The notes beneath the pieces are model-generated. The model was not told the origin of the DNA. It ran no database searches and saw nothing but the letters and a program-made list of their open reading frames with translations. The translations under genes were made by a program, and so were the position numbers. This document shows, in pieces, positions 7,735-13,636 of a stretch of 13,636 nucleotides of DNA. The DNA is taken from NCBI GenBank assembly GCA_937958665.1, contig CALGNM010000147.1, forward strand, positions 1 through 13,636, written 5' to 3'. The first letter of the stretch is position 1, and every line of letters begins with the position of its first letter. Source of the DNA: an uncultured bacterium. Its GTDB lineage: Bacteria > Edwardsbacteria > AC1 > EtOH8.

Positions 7735-8370
7735 TCAGCGGTACATCATCCCCCGGTGCCTGATTTCCTCGATGTACATCACTTCGCAGGAACCGTCACC
7801 GGTGTCATTTCGGCTCAATGATGAATTCCACCAGTAATGCTCGCCGTCTTTATAGGCATTGATCCTTACCAGATAGCCATGGAGAGAGATGGTGTCCCCG
7901 GAGCCGATCCTCAGCAGGGCCGCCCTAAGGTTGTGGTTGGCCGGGATGGCATGGACATTGGCCGAATAGCGTGATATGAAGGAATTGTCAAAGGGGAAAT
8001 CCTCCCGGTAGCGCCAATAGTACCATCGGCCGCTCTGCGACCAGCTGACCCTTTTGTGCAGTCCGGTGATCACCATTTTCCCCCAGGCCACCGCCAGGTC
8101 GCAAGGCGAGATGGCCGCAGTCCAGCCCGATCCGTAGTTCCGGCGCCCCAGCACCAGAGCCGATAGTTCATATTCGGCCACCGGATTGATGGTTATGTCG
8201 TATCCCGAAGCCTGGATTCGAACCGGATCGGCGCTACCGACGGTTTCCTGCCAAGGGTCATCGGTTACGGAAATGGAACCGGGCTCTGGTATTCCCTGGG
8301 GGCGGGGGCCGCAGGAGAGGACCAGAATCAGGTTGACGGCTGGCCAAATCCAGCGGATCAGTTTAGCCAT
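7735..8370 (-). CDS. Putative lipoprotein of unknown function, first gene of the repair operon
   Basis: A 211-aa protein with a short basic N terminus, a hydrophobic stretch and a lipobox-like VLSC, giving a predicted lipidated Cys20; it should be an envelope lipoprotein. The mature part has conserved-looking blocks: SPCDLAVAWGKM at 88-99, a tryptophan/tyrosine-rich RWYYWR at 115-120, SANVHAIPAN at 136-145, GDTISLHGYLV at 158-168, and SSLSRNDTGDGSCEV at 183-197 leading to MYIEEI. Cys90 and Cys195 could pair after export. From memory these blocks resemble an unnamed conserved family of proteobacteria and others; no function is known to me. The ATG at 8370 has GGAA about 5 nt upstream. It is the promoter-proximal gene of the operon that goes on to SRAP, uvrC and ogt. 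Confidence 0.75.
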   Translation of the reverse strand: MAKLIRWIWPAVNLILVLSCGPRPQGIPEPGSISVTDDPWQETVGSADPVRIQASGYDITINPVAEYELSALVLGRRNYGSGWTAAISPCDLAVAWGKMVITGLHKRVSWSQSGRWYYWRYREDFPFDNSFISRYSANVHAIPANHNLRAALLRIGSGDTISLHGYLVRINAYKDGEHYWWNSSLSRNDTGDGSCEVMYIEEIRHRGMMYR

Positions 8371-8399
8371 ACACTTTCCAGTTGGATATCCCTTTGTCC

Positions 8400-8419
8400 G
8401 GCCTCCCCAAAGGCAGGCC
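8400..8419 (-). other. Small hairpin in the 5' leader of the lipoprotein operon
   Basis: On the minus strand GGCCT and AGGCC enclose a 10-nt spacer within the roughly 50-nt untranslated leader, ending about 30 nt before the start codon. No T-run follows, so it is not a terminator. It may be only a local GC-rich fold. Confidence 0.3.
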
Positions 8420-8427
8420 CATTTGCT

Positions 8428-8457
8428 AATATATCATTTATAGCTATTACTTTTCAA
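8428..8457 (-). promoter_or_regulatory. Promoter of the leftward DNA-repair operon
   Basis: On the minus strand a -35 box TTGAAA (8457-8452) and a -10 box TATATT (8433-8428) are 18 nt apart; each matches consensus at five of six positions. The predicted start is near 8421, giving a leader of about 50 nt before the ATG at 8370. An imperfect inverted repeat, GCTA at 8425-8428 and TAGC at 8441-8444, overlaps the -10 region and could be an operator, but it is weak. No CTGT-N8-ACAG or GAAC-N4-GTTC LexA site was found. Confidence 0.6.
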
Positions 8458-8518
8458 GGGCCAAACTCACCGCCAGCCTCGCCAGCCCTCATATGGTTGG
8501 TAAAAGGAGTGACAGTTA

Positions 8519-8547
8519 TTGATATGGATGCTGGTTTGTGGTATATT
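8519..8547 (+). promoter_or_regulatory. Promoter of the rightward TPR lipoprotein/pyr operon
   Basis: A -35 box TTGATA (8519-8524), a 17-nt spacer and a -10 box TATATT (8542-8547) predict a transcript start near 8554. This matters for the first gene: an in-frame GTG at 8538 would lie inside the promoter spacer and so cannot be the start, which favours the ATG at 8592 or 8598. The promoter is arranged back to back with the leftward one, about 60 bp between the two -35 boxes. Confidence 0.6.
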
Positions 8548-8591
8548 TATACTGGAATTGTCGCAAGAATGTTTATGAAATTAACCAAAGC

Positions 8592-10157
8592 ATGACCATG
8601 ATCGGCAATCGCACCTTGCCAAGTATTTTTTACAAAGGGCTGCTTGTAATAGGGTCCGGAACCACCCTGTTATGGCTGACCGGATGCGCCTATTTTAACA
8701 CCTACTATAACGCCAACCGACTGTACAGTTCGGCCAGCAAGGATCACCGGCAGTTCCCGGACACGGTTGCCGCCAGCCCGTCCGCCCGGGAGAACCTCAG
8801 GAAAGCCATTGACAAGTACGCCCAGGTAGCGGTGAAATATCCCAACAGCCGCTGGGTTTTGCCCAGTCTATACCACATGGGAAGCTCCTACTATCTAATG
8901 GGTGAGTTTGACAAGGCCGAGCGCAAGTACCAGGAAATCTTGCAATATTATCCCAACAGCCGCTATGCCCTGATGTCCCAGCTAAACCAAGCCCTGATAT
9001 CCTACCGGATGCGGCAATGGGACAAGGCTCTATGGGAGCTTTCGCGCATCAGGGAGGGCGACCCCCGGACCATTCAGCAGGCAGCTTTCCTGGAGGCCCT
9101 GGTCAAACAGTCAATGGCCGACCAGCCCCGGGCCGCCATAGCTTGGGAAAGTTTTCTCTATCGCCACTATCGAAGCCGGCTGGCCACCCCTGCCCGCTAT
9201 AATTACGCCCTAGTCCTGATTTCTCTGGGCGAGACTAGCAATGCCGCCCGGGAGCTGGAATTGCTGCTGGATTCCCGGCTGAAAAAGGATTTTCGCTACC
9301 AGGCCTCTTTGCTGCTGGCCCAATGTTACCGGGAGAGCGGCCGGCCCGACCAGGCCCTTGCCATTTACCGCCACCTGCAAAAGGGGCGTCCCGACCAGGC
9401 CAAAATCCCCCGGCTGGAGCTGGAGATGGCCCACGCCCGGGCAACTAATTTGCCGCCCCTGGAGTCTTCCTCCGAGTATAAGCGGCTGGCCGCCAAGTAC
9501 CCCAAAACCGAGATATCCGCCGAGGCCCTGTTCCAGGTGGCCAAGATCTTCGAGACCCAACAGCAGCCGGACAGCGCCTTGGAATATTACAATCGCGCCC
9601 GAAGCGAAAATCCCTCGCCGGTTATCAGGGAAGCCGCCCTTAAAAAAAGCGCCGACCTGTCATTGCTGTTGGCCTATCGCCAGCAGTCAGATCAGCAGGC
9701 CGCCGAACAAAGCTCCAAGCTGCAATTCCTGATGGCCGAACACTACCTCTTCGCCCTCAGCCGGCCCGACTCGGCCGTGGCCTCCTACCGGCGGGTGGCC
9801 GAGAACTTCTCCGAGCAACCCCTTGCCCCCAAGGCTTGGTATGCTGCCGCTTGGGTATCCCGGGAGCATTTGGGGCGCAATAGCGAGTCTGACAGCATCC
9901 TCCGCCTAATAATCGAACGTTATCCCAATACACGCTATGCCAACGGGGCCCGGGAACAACTGGGGCTCCCGATAGACACTACCATATCCGATGCCGAGCC
10001 AAACATAGAGGTCAACCTGAAGCCCATCGAGGACAGACCTTCCGAGCCCACCCGACCAGACTCCATCATTCCAGCAGGCAGACACGCCCCGGGGGAACAG
10101 GAGCCCCCGACTGGCCCGACCATACCTGGGCCTGACCTATACCGCACAACCAAGTAA
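8592..10157 (+). CDS. TPR-repeat outer-envelope lipoprotein (BamD/YbgF-like repeats)
   Basis: The start is taken as ATG 8592 (521 aa); ATG 8598 is an equal alternative, and the longer GTG frame from 8538 is rejected because it begins within the promoter. The N terminus has a signal peptide ending in the lipobox LTGC, with lipidated Cys32 followed by AYFNTYYNA. This opening is one I associate with TPR lipoproteins of FCB-like candidate phyla. Repeats with the BamD/YbgF-style YPNS turn follow, and one more, YPNTRYANGA, closes the repeat region. The last 50 or so residues are proline-rich and probably disordered. Such proteins usually scaffold envelope complexes, but BamD itself is about half this size, so the exact role is unknown. 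pyrK starts 7 nt downstream, so the pyrimidine genes are probably on its transcript. Confidence 0.85.
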   Translation: MTMIGNRTLPSIFYKGLLVIGSGTTLLWLTGCAYFNTYYNANRLYSSASKDHRQFPDTVAASPSARENLRKAIDKYAQVAVKYPNSRWVLPSLYHMGSSYYLMGEFDKAERKYQEILQYYPNSRYALMSQLNQALISYRMRQWDKALWELSRIREGDPRTIQQAAFLEALVKQSMADQPRAAIAWESFLYRHYRSRLATPARYNYALVLISLGETSNAARELELLLDSRLKKDFRYQASLLLAQCYRESGRPDQALAIYRHLQKGRPDQAKIPRLELEMAHARATNLPPLESSSEYKRLAAKYPKTEISAEALFQVAKIFETQQQPDSALEYYNRARSENPSPVIREAALKKSADLSLLLAYRQQSDQQAAEQSSKLQFLMAEHYLFALSRPDSAVASYRRVAENFSEQPLAPKAWYAAAWVSREHLGRNSESDSILRLIIERYPNTRYANGAREQLGLPIDTTISDAEPNIEVNLKPIEDRPSEPTRPDSIIPAGRHAPGEQEPPTGPTIPGPDLYRTTK

Positions 10158-10164
10158 GGCAGAT

Positions 10165-10938
10165 ATGACTCATTCCATCACCGCCCAAGTGGGGTCCAAC
10201 CGCGAAGTATCCCCGCAAATATACCGGATGGCCCTCAAGCTTCCGCAACGTAAAATAACTGGCCAACCCGGACAGTTTGTCCACCTTCGTCTGCTCCAGG
10301 GAACGACGGCCTCCATCCTGAGAAGGCCTTTCAGCATTCACCGGCTCACCTCCGGCAGACTCTGGCTGTTGTACCAGGTCAAGGGAACGGTAACCCGGGC
10401 CATGGCCAGCCTAACTCCAAGTGACTCCGTGGAACTTATGGTACCATTGGGAAATGGTTACAGGATCAACCGGAGTCGCCAGGAACACCTGTTGGTTGCC
10501 GGAGGCATGGGCCTGGCCCCGATGTTGTTTATGGCCGACCATCTCAAGAAAGTCGGACTGAAACACCGGATTCTTTTCGGCTGCCGCTCCTCCTCCTACC
10601 TCCTGCCGGCCCCAACCGGGTGCCGGGTGGCCAGCGACGACGGAAGCTGTGGGGTTCGCGGTCCGGTGACCTGCCTGCTGGAAGCGGAATTCTCCCGCTG
10701 TAATAATGCGGCGGTTTACGCCTGCGGCCCCTGGCCCATGCTGAGAGCCACAGCCTCCCTCTGCCGACGATATAAAGTTCCCTGCCAGGTATCCCTGGAA
10801 TCATTCATGGCCTGCGGGGTGGGAGCCTGCCAGGGCTGCGCAATCCGGGCAGCCGACGGAGAATATCTGACAGTATGCAACCAGGGTCCGGTGTTTGACG
10901 CCGAACTTATAGACTGGACACAGGAGCATACGGTATGA
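10165..10938 (+). CDS. pyrK: Dihydroorotate dehydrogenase B, electron-transfer subunit
   Basis: PyrK passes electrons from the FMN of PyrD through a [2Fe-2S] cluster and FAD to NAD+, forming the class 1B dihydroorotate dehydrogenase complex in the cytoplasm. The 257-aa protein shows the flavin-binding RRPFS motif at 53-57, the nucleotide-binding GGMGLAPM at 113-120, and CGPWPML at 187-193. The cluster ligands are Cys217, Cys222, Cys225 and Cys238 in the usual CxxxxCxxC...C pattern. The ATG at 10165 follows AAGG with a 5-nt spacer, 7 nt after the lipoprotein gene. The stop overlaps the pyrD start by 4 nt (ATGA), fitting equimolar synthesis of the two subunits. Confidence 0.95.
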   Translation: MTHSITAQVGSNREVSPQIYRMALKLPQRKITGQPGQFVHLRLLQGTTASILRRPFSIHRLTSGRLWLLYQVKGTVTRAMASLTPSDSVELMVPLGNGYRINRSRQEHLLVAGGMGLAPMLFMADHLKKVGLKHRILFGCRSSSYLLPAPTGCRVASDDGSCGVRGPVTCLLEAEFSRCNNAAVYACGPWPMLRATASLCRRYKVPCQVSLESFMACGVGACQGCAIRAADGEYLTVCNQGPVFDAELIDWTQEHTV

Positions 10939-11864
10939 AGGCAAACCGCCGACCGGATCTAAGCGTTGAAATCGCCGGGCTGAAGCTGAAAAACCCGGTA
11001 CTGGCCGCCTCCGGGACCTTTGGGTACGGTACCGAGTACGGACCGCTGGCCCGGGCGGCCGAATTCGGGGCGGTAATCACCAAAACCGTCACCCTGGCCC
11101 CCAGAACCGGGAACCGCCCCCCCCGCATCTGCGAAACTGCCTCCGGGATGCTTAACTCCATCGGCCTGGCCAACGTCGGAATTGAGCAGTTCCTATCCCA
11201 CAAGCTCCCGGCCTTGAAGAAGACGGGGGCCACGGTGATCGCCAATATCGCCGGCAACACCGTAGAGGAATATGTCATGCTGGCCCGCCGGGTCAACCAG
11301 CATCCGGGGGTAGCCGCCCTCGAGCTCAACATCTCCTGCCCCAATGTCAAGCAGGGCGGCATTGCATTTGGCACCGACCCCAAGGCGGCGGCCGATCTGA
11401 CCAGGGCGGTCCGCCGGGCTTGGCCCAAGCCCCTGATCGTCAAACTTAGCCCCAATGTCAGCGATATCACCCCTATCGCCCGGGCCGCCGAGCTGGCCGG
11501 AGCTGACGCCCTGTCTTTGATCAACACTCTCTACGGCATGGCAATCGACATCGAACGACAACGCCCAGTGCTGGGCAACGTGACCGGTGGACTCTCCGGA
11601 CCGGCTATCAAACCAGTGGCCCTATACCATGTTCACAAGGCCTACCAGGCGGTCAAGATTCCACTGATCGGATTGGGTGGCATCAGTAACGGGCATGACG
11701 CGGTTGAGTTCATGCTGGCCGGGGCAGCGGCTGTCCAGATAGGGACCGCCAATTTCTGCGACCCATCATCAGCCGATAGAACCGTCCGGGGGCTATCCGA
11801 CTATTGCATTAAACACGGAATTGGCAAGGTTAGCCAGCTGACCGGAAGGCTGAAATGCGTTTGA
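10935..11864 (+). CDS. pyrD: Dihydroorotate dehydrogenase, class 1B catalytic subunit
   Basis: It oxidises dihydroorotate to orotate with FMN, the fourth step of UMP synthesis. In 309 aa the TIM-barrel hallmarks are clear: ASGTFGYG at 25-32, the FMN-contacting TKTVT around Lys50, NSIGLAN at 74-80, and NISCPN with catalytic-base Cys135 (Cys rather than Ser is the class 1 signature). VKLSPNV, LGGIS and the phosphate-binding GTANF near the C terminus also fit. The adjacent pyrK assigns it to class 1B, using NAD+. An AGGAG 8 nt before the ATG lies inside pyrK. The 3' end overlaps the rlpA-like gene by 10 nt. Confidence 0.97.
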   Translation: MKANRRPDLSVEIAGLKLKNPVLAASGTFGYGTEYGPLARAAEFGAVITKTVTLAPRTGNRPPRICETASGMLNSIGLANVGIEQFLSHKLPALKKTGATVIANIAGNTVEEYVMLARRVNQHPGVAALELNISCPNVKQGGIAFGTDPKAAADLTRAVRRAWPKPLIVKLSPNVSDITPIARAAELAGADALSLINTLYGMAIDIERQRPVLGNVTGGLSGPAIKPVALYHVHKAYQAVKIPLIGLGGISNGHDAVEFMLAGAAAVQIGTANFCDPSSADRTVRGLSDYCIKHGIGKVSQLTGRLKCV

Positions 11865-12298
11865 CGCCGACACATATTTGGCTGTTATGGCTGGTTCTGG
11901 GGTGCGCCCCGGCCCCCCTCTATCGCGGCGGTCCAAGTCAGGCCGACAAGACGGCTGGCCTCCCAGCCGGAAAGCCAGAACCCGACATTCAGTGGCCCCT
12001 GCAGGCCATGACCGGCATCGCCAGTTTCTACGGCAAAGAGTTCCACGGCCGGAAGACTGCCAGCGGCGAGACCTTTGACATGAATTCTTTTACTGCCGCC
12101 CACCGCACCCTGCCATTCGGCACCCAGGTCCGGGTCACCCATCTGGACAGCGGCCGAAGCGTAACGGTCAGAATCAACGATCGGGGGCCGTTCGTCAAGG
12201 GACGAATCATTGACTTGTCCCAGGCTGCCGCCCGGGCCATCGGACTTGATGGAGTGGGACAGGTCAGGCTGGAGGTCCTGCAATATCCCAAACAATGA
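11855..12298 (+). CDS. RlpA-like lipoprotein (double-psi beta-barrel, putative lytic transglycosylase)
   Basis: RlpA proteins cut naked glycan strands in peptidoglycan, often at the septum. This 147-aa protein has a short signal peptide with lipobox LVLGC (lipid on Cys17), a linker, and a DPBB domain (about 52-144) opening with GIASFYGKEFHGRKTASGE. The residues matching the acidic and histidine active site are present: Glu72 in SGE, His83 in AAHRTLPFG, and Asp109 in INDRGPF, with GRIIDLS after. There is no SPOR domain, so septal targeting by denuded glycan is not expected from this protein alone. The start overlaps pyrD by 10 nt and has GGAAGG 5 nt upstream; pyrF follows 10 nt after its stop. 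A cell-wall gene inside a pyrimidine operon is unusual. Confidence 0.93.
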   Translation: MRLTPTHIWLLWLVLGCAPAPLYRGGPSQADKTAGLPAGKPEPDIQWPLQAMTGIASFYGKEFHGRKTASGETFDMNSFTAAHRTLPFGTQVRVTHLDSGRSVTVRINDRGPFVKGRIIDLSQAAARAIGLDGVGQVRLEVLQYPKQ

Positions 12299-12308
12299 AA
12301 GGAAACCA

Positions 12309-13034
12309 ATGGAAATACCCGCCAAAGACCGCTTGATAGTGGCCCTGGATGTCCCGGGGCTCCCCGAGGCAGAAAATCTGATGGACAGGCTGGGGCATTC
12401 GGTGGACTATTTCAAGGTGGGCAGCCAGCTGTTCACCGCCTGCGGCCCTCGGATTGTCGAGGCCATCAAGCAGCGAGGGTTCCGGGTGTTCCTGGACCTC
12501 AAGTTCCATGATATCCCCAACACCGTGGCCCAGGCGGCCCGTTCCGCCTGCCGGATGGGCGTCGATATGCTTAACATGCATGCCATGGGGGGCTTCTCCA
12601 TGATGGAAACCGCCGCCGCGGCGGTGGCGGCCGAAGCGGCTGGCAATCGCCCCCTGCTTCTTGGAGTCACCGTCCTGACCAGCATGGACGAGGCCACTTT
12701 CCAAGATGTGCTGGGGACCCCGGGTCGTTCCATCGAAGAACAGGTGCTGCATTTGGCCCGCCTCAGCAGAAGTGCCGGGCTGGACGGAGTGGTGGCCTCC
12801 CCCCACGAGATAACCATGCTTCGCCAAACCCTGGGCGGGGACTTCGTGATACTGACTCCCGGCATCCGGCCCTCGGATGCCCCGGCCGACGACCAACGAC
12901 GCTTCATGACCCCGGCCCAGGCCGTATCGGCCGGGGCCGACTATCTGGTGGTGGGTCGTCCGGTGACCGCCGCCCCGGACCCGGCTTCTGCCGCTCGCCG
13001 AATAATAGAGGAGATGTCTCATGCTGTCAAATGA
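12309..13034 (+). CDS. pyrF: Orotidine 5'-phosphate decarboxylase
   Basis: It decarboxylates OMP to UMP, the last step of the pathway. The 241-aa type 1 enzyme shows VALDV with Asp14, YFKVG with Lys36, and the catalytic DLKFHDIPNT array with Asp63, Lys65 and Asp68. LTPGIRP and VVGRPVT for phosphate binding lie near the C terminus. The frame is open back to 12210 with a TTG, but the ATG at 12309 is chosen: AGGA lies 5 nt upstream and the family begins near here (KDRLIVALDV). It sits 10 nt after the rlpA-like gene and overlaps pyrE by 14 nt. Confidence 0.97.
   Translation: MEIPAKDRLIVALDVPGLPEAENLMDRLGHSVDYFKVGSQLFTACGPRIVEAIKQRGFRVFLDLKFHDIPNTVAQAARSACRMGVDMLNMHAMGGFSMMETAAAAVAAEAAGNRPLLLGVTVLTSMDEATFQDVLGTPGRSIEEQVLHLARLSRSAGLDGVVASPHEITMLRQTLGGDFVILTPGIRPSDAPADDQRRFMTPAQAVSAGADYLVVGRPVTAAPDPASAARRIIEEMSHAVK
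13008..13013 (+). promoter_or_regulatory. Ribosome binding site of pyrE
   Basis: GAGGAG lies inside the 3' end of pyrF, 7 nt before the ATG at 13021. It decides the pyrE start, which overlaps pyrF by 14 nt in another frame. Confidence 0.75.
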
Positions 13035-13590
13035 ACAAGCCCGTCAATTGCTGGTGAATAATAAGGTTCTGTTGGACGGCCATTTCCTGCTCACCTCCGG
13101 ACGCCACAGCCGCTTCTATTTCGAAAAATTCCGGGTCCTGCAGCAACCGGATGATGCCGTCCTGTTCTGCCAGGCCATCGCCGGGCATTTCAAGGGTCAG
13201 GACATCGCTACGGTGGCCGGCCCCACCACCGGCGGGATCATCATCGCCTTCGAGGTGGCCCGAATAATGGGCTGCAGAGCCATCTATGCCGAACGGGTGG
13301 CCCATGGCCGGGGTTTTTTAAGGGGGATGTCCCTGGCCAAGGGTGAAAAGGTGCTGGTGGTGGACGACGTAATGACCACCGGCGGCTCGGTGCTGGAGAC
13401 CATCGAAGCGGTAAAAGCTTCCGGAGCCGAACTCATGGGAGTGGCGGTGTTCATCGACCGCAGCGCCGAGAAACCGGATTTCGGGGCCCCCTTCTTCTCC
13501 ATCTACCATGAGAAGGTTGAAACTTTTTCCTCCGATGATTGCCCCCTGTGCCGGCAGGGCATTCCCCTGGCCAAGCACGGAAGCAGTCCC
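13021..13590 (+). CDS. pyrE: Orotate phosphoribosyltransferase (Thermus-type), 3' end cut by adapter
   Basis: It joins orotate and PRPP to give OMP, the fifth step of UMP synthesis. The frame reads 190 native codons from ATG 13021 and then passes into adapter without a stop. Motifs are LTSGRHSRFYFEKF at 24-37, AGPTTGGI at 66-73, and the PRPP-binding VLVVDDVMTTGGS at 111-123 with Asp115/Asp116. The end CPLCRQGIPLAKHGSS, with Cys174 and Cys177, is the tail I associate with the Thermus-type PyrE family (about 190 aa). Very little is therefore missing, perhaps a residue or two and the stop codon. Shine-Dalgarno GAGGAG supports the start. Last gene seen in the pyr operon; whether pyrB, pyrC or others follow is unknown. 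Confidence 0.95.
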
Positions 13591-13636
13591 AGATCGGAAG
13601 AGCGTCGTGTAGGGAAAGAGTGTAGATCTCGGTGGT
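13591..13636 (-). other. Illumina universal adapter remnant (not genomic)
   Basis: This is the exact reverse complement of positions 1-46, beginning AGATCGGAAGAGCGTCGTGT, the standard read-through adapter sequence. Native DNA ends at 13590. The pyrE reading frame continues into it artefactually. Confidence 0.98.

Noticed and set aside
8538-8591. Longer N terminus of the TPR lipoprotein from GTG 8538
   Set aside because: The GTG lies inside the spacer of the predicted promoter, and the added residues precede what already is a complete signal peptide with lipobox.
8838-8964. Exact 16-bp direct repeat (8838-8853 and 8949-8964) as a possible recombination site
   Set aside because: Both copies encode the YPNSR turn of successive TPR units in the same frame, so protein repeat structure explains them.
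12210-12308. Extended pyrF start at TTG 12210
   Set aside because: It would overlap the rlpA-like gene by 89 nt; ATG 12309 has an AGGA at proper spacing and fits the family N terminus.
12264-13022. 252-aa minus-strand open frame opposite pyrF
   Set aside because: His/Gly-rich composition typical of the antisense of a GC-rich gene; pyrF is unambiguous on the other strand.
1-13636. Perfect 46-bp terminal inverted repeats as ends of a transposon or linear plasmid
   Set aside because: The repeat is an Illumina adapter, and no transposase, telomere-binding or replication gene is present.

Overview
The window is 13.6 kb of moderately GC-rich, gene-dense bacterial DNA. Both ends are sequencing-library adapter: positions 1-46 and 13591-13636 are the same 46-base Illumina universal-adapter sequence in inverted orientation, so native sequence runs from 47 to 13590. 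The source looks like a diderm, probably anaerobic, uncultured bacterium. The reasons are three lipoproteins with lipoboxes, an RlpA-type cell-wall enzyme, and a class 1B dihydroorotate dehydrogenase with its PyrK partner (NAD+ as electron acceptor). The DUF2723 membrane protein and a TPR lipoprotein starting CAYFNTYYNA recall candidate phyla around the FCB group (for example Zixibacteria- or Edwardsbacteria-like genomes). That placement is recollection and is weak.

The left part (47-8370) is read entirely leftward. From a promoter at 8457-8428 the order is: an unknown lipoprotein, a cytoplasmic TPR protein, an SRAP (HMCES/YedK-type) abasic-site protein, UvrC, an Ogt/MGMT alkyltransferase, and a metallo-beta-lactamase/beta-CASP RNase. 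Gaps between successive genes are 2, 3, 3, 1 and 21 nt, so this is one operon. It joins three DNA-damage functions (abasic-site crosslinking, nucleotide excision, alkyl removal) with an RNase and two uncharacterised proteins. No recognisable LexA box was found upstream. Next comes tRNA-Arg(CCG), which has its own near-consensus promoter, and only 31 nt after it a DUF2723 membrane protein that runs into the left adapter.

The 221-nt stretch 8371-8591 is the only sizeable intergenic region. It holds back-to-back promoters for the leftward operon and for the rightward one.

The right part (8592-13590) is read rightward as one compact operon: a TPR lipoprotein, pyrK, pyrD (class 1B), an RlpA-like lipoprotein, pyrF and pyrE. 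Junctions are 7 nt, a 4-nt overlap, a 10-nt overlap, 10 nt and a 14-nt overlap. It carries the last steps of UMP synthesis (dihydroorotate to orotate to OMP to UMP), with two envelope lipoproteins built in. PyrE is probably complete but for its last residue or so when the adapter begins. pyrB, pyrC and carAB are not in the window. No IS element, CRISPR array, phage gene or integrase was seen. The window is mostly ordinary housekeeping; the points of interest are the repair operon with its two unknown members, the envelope/pyrimidine mixture, the tRNA-mRNA arrangement, and the adapter ends.
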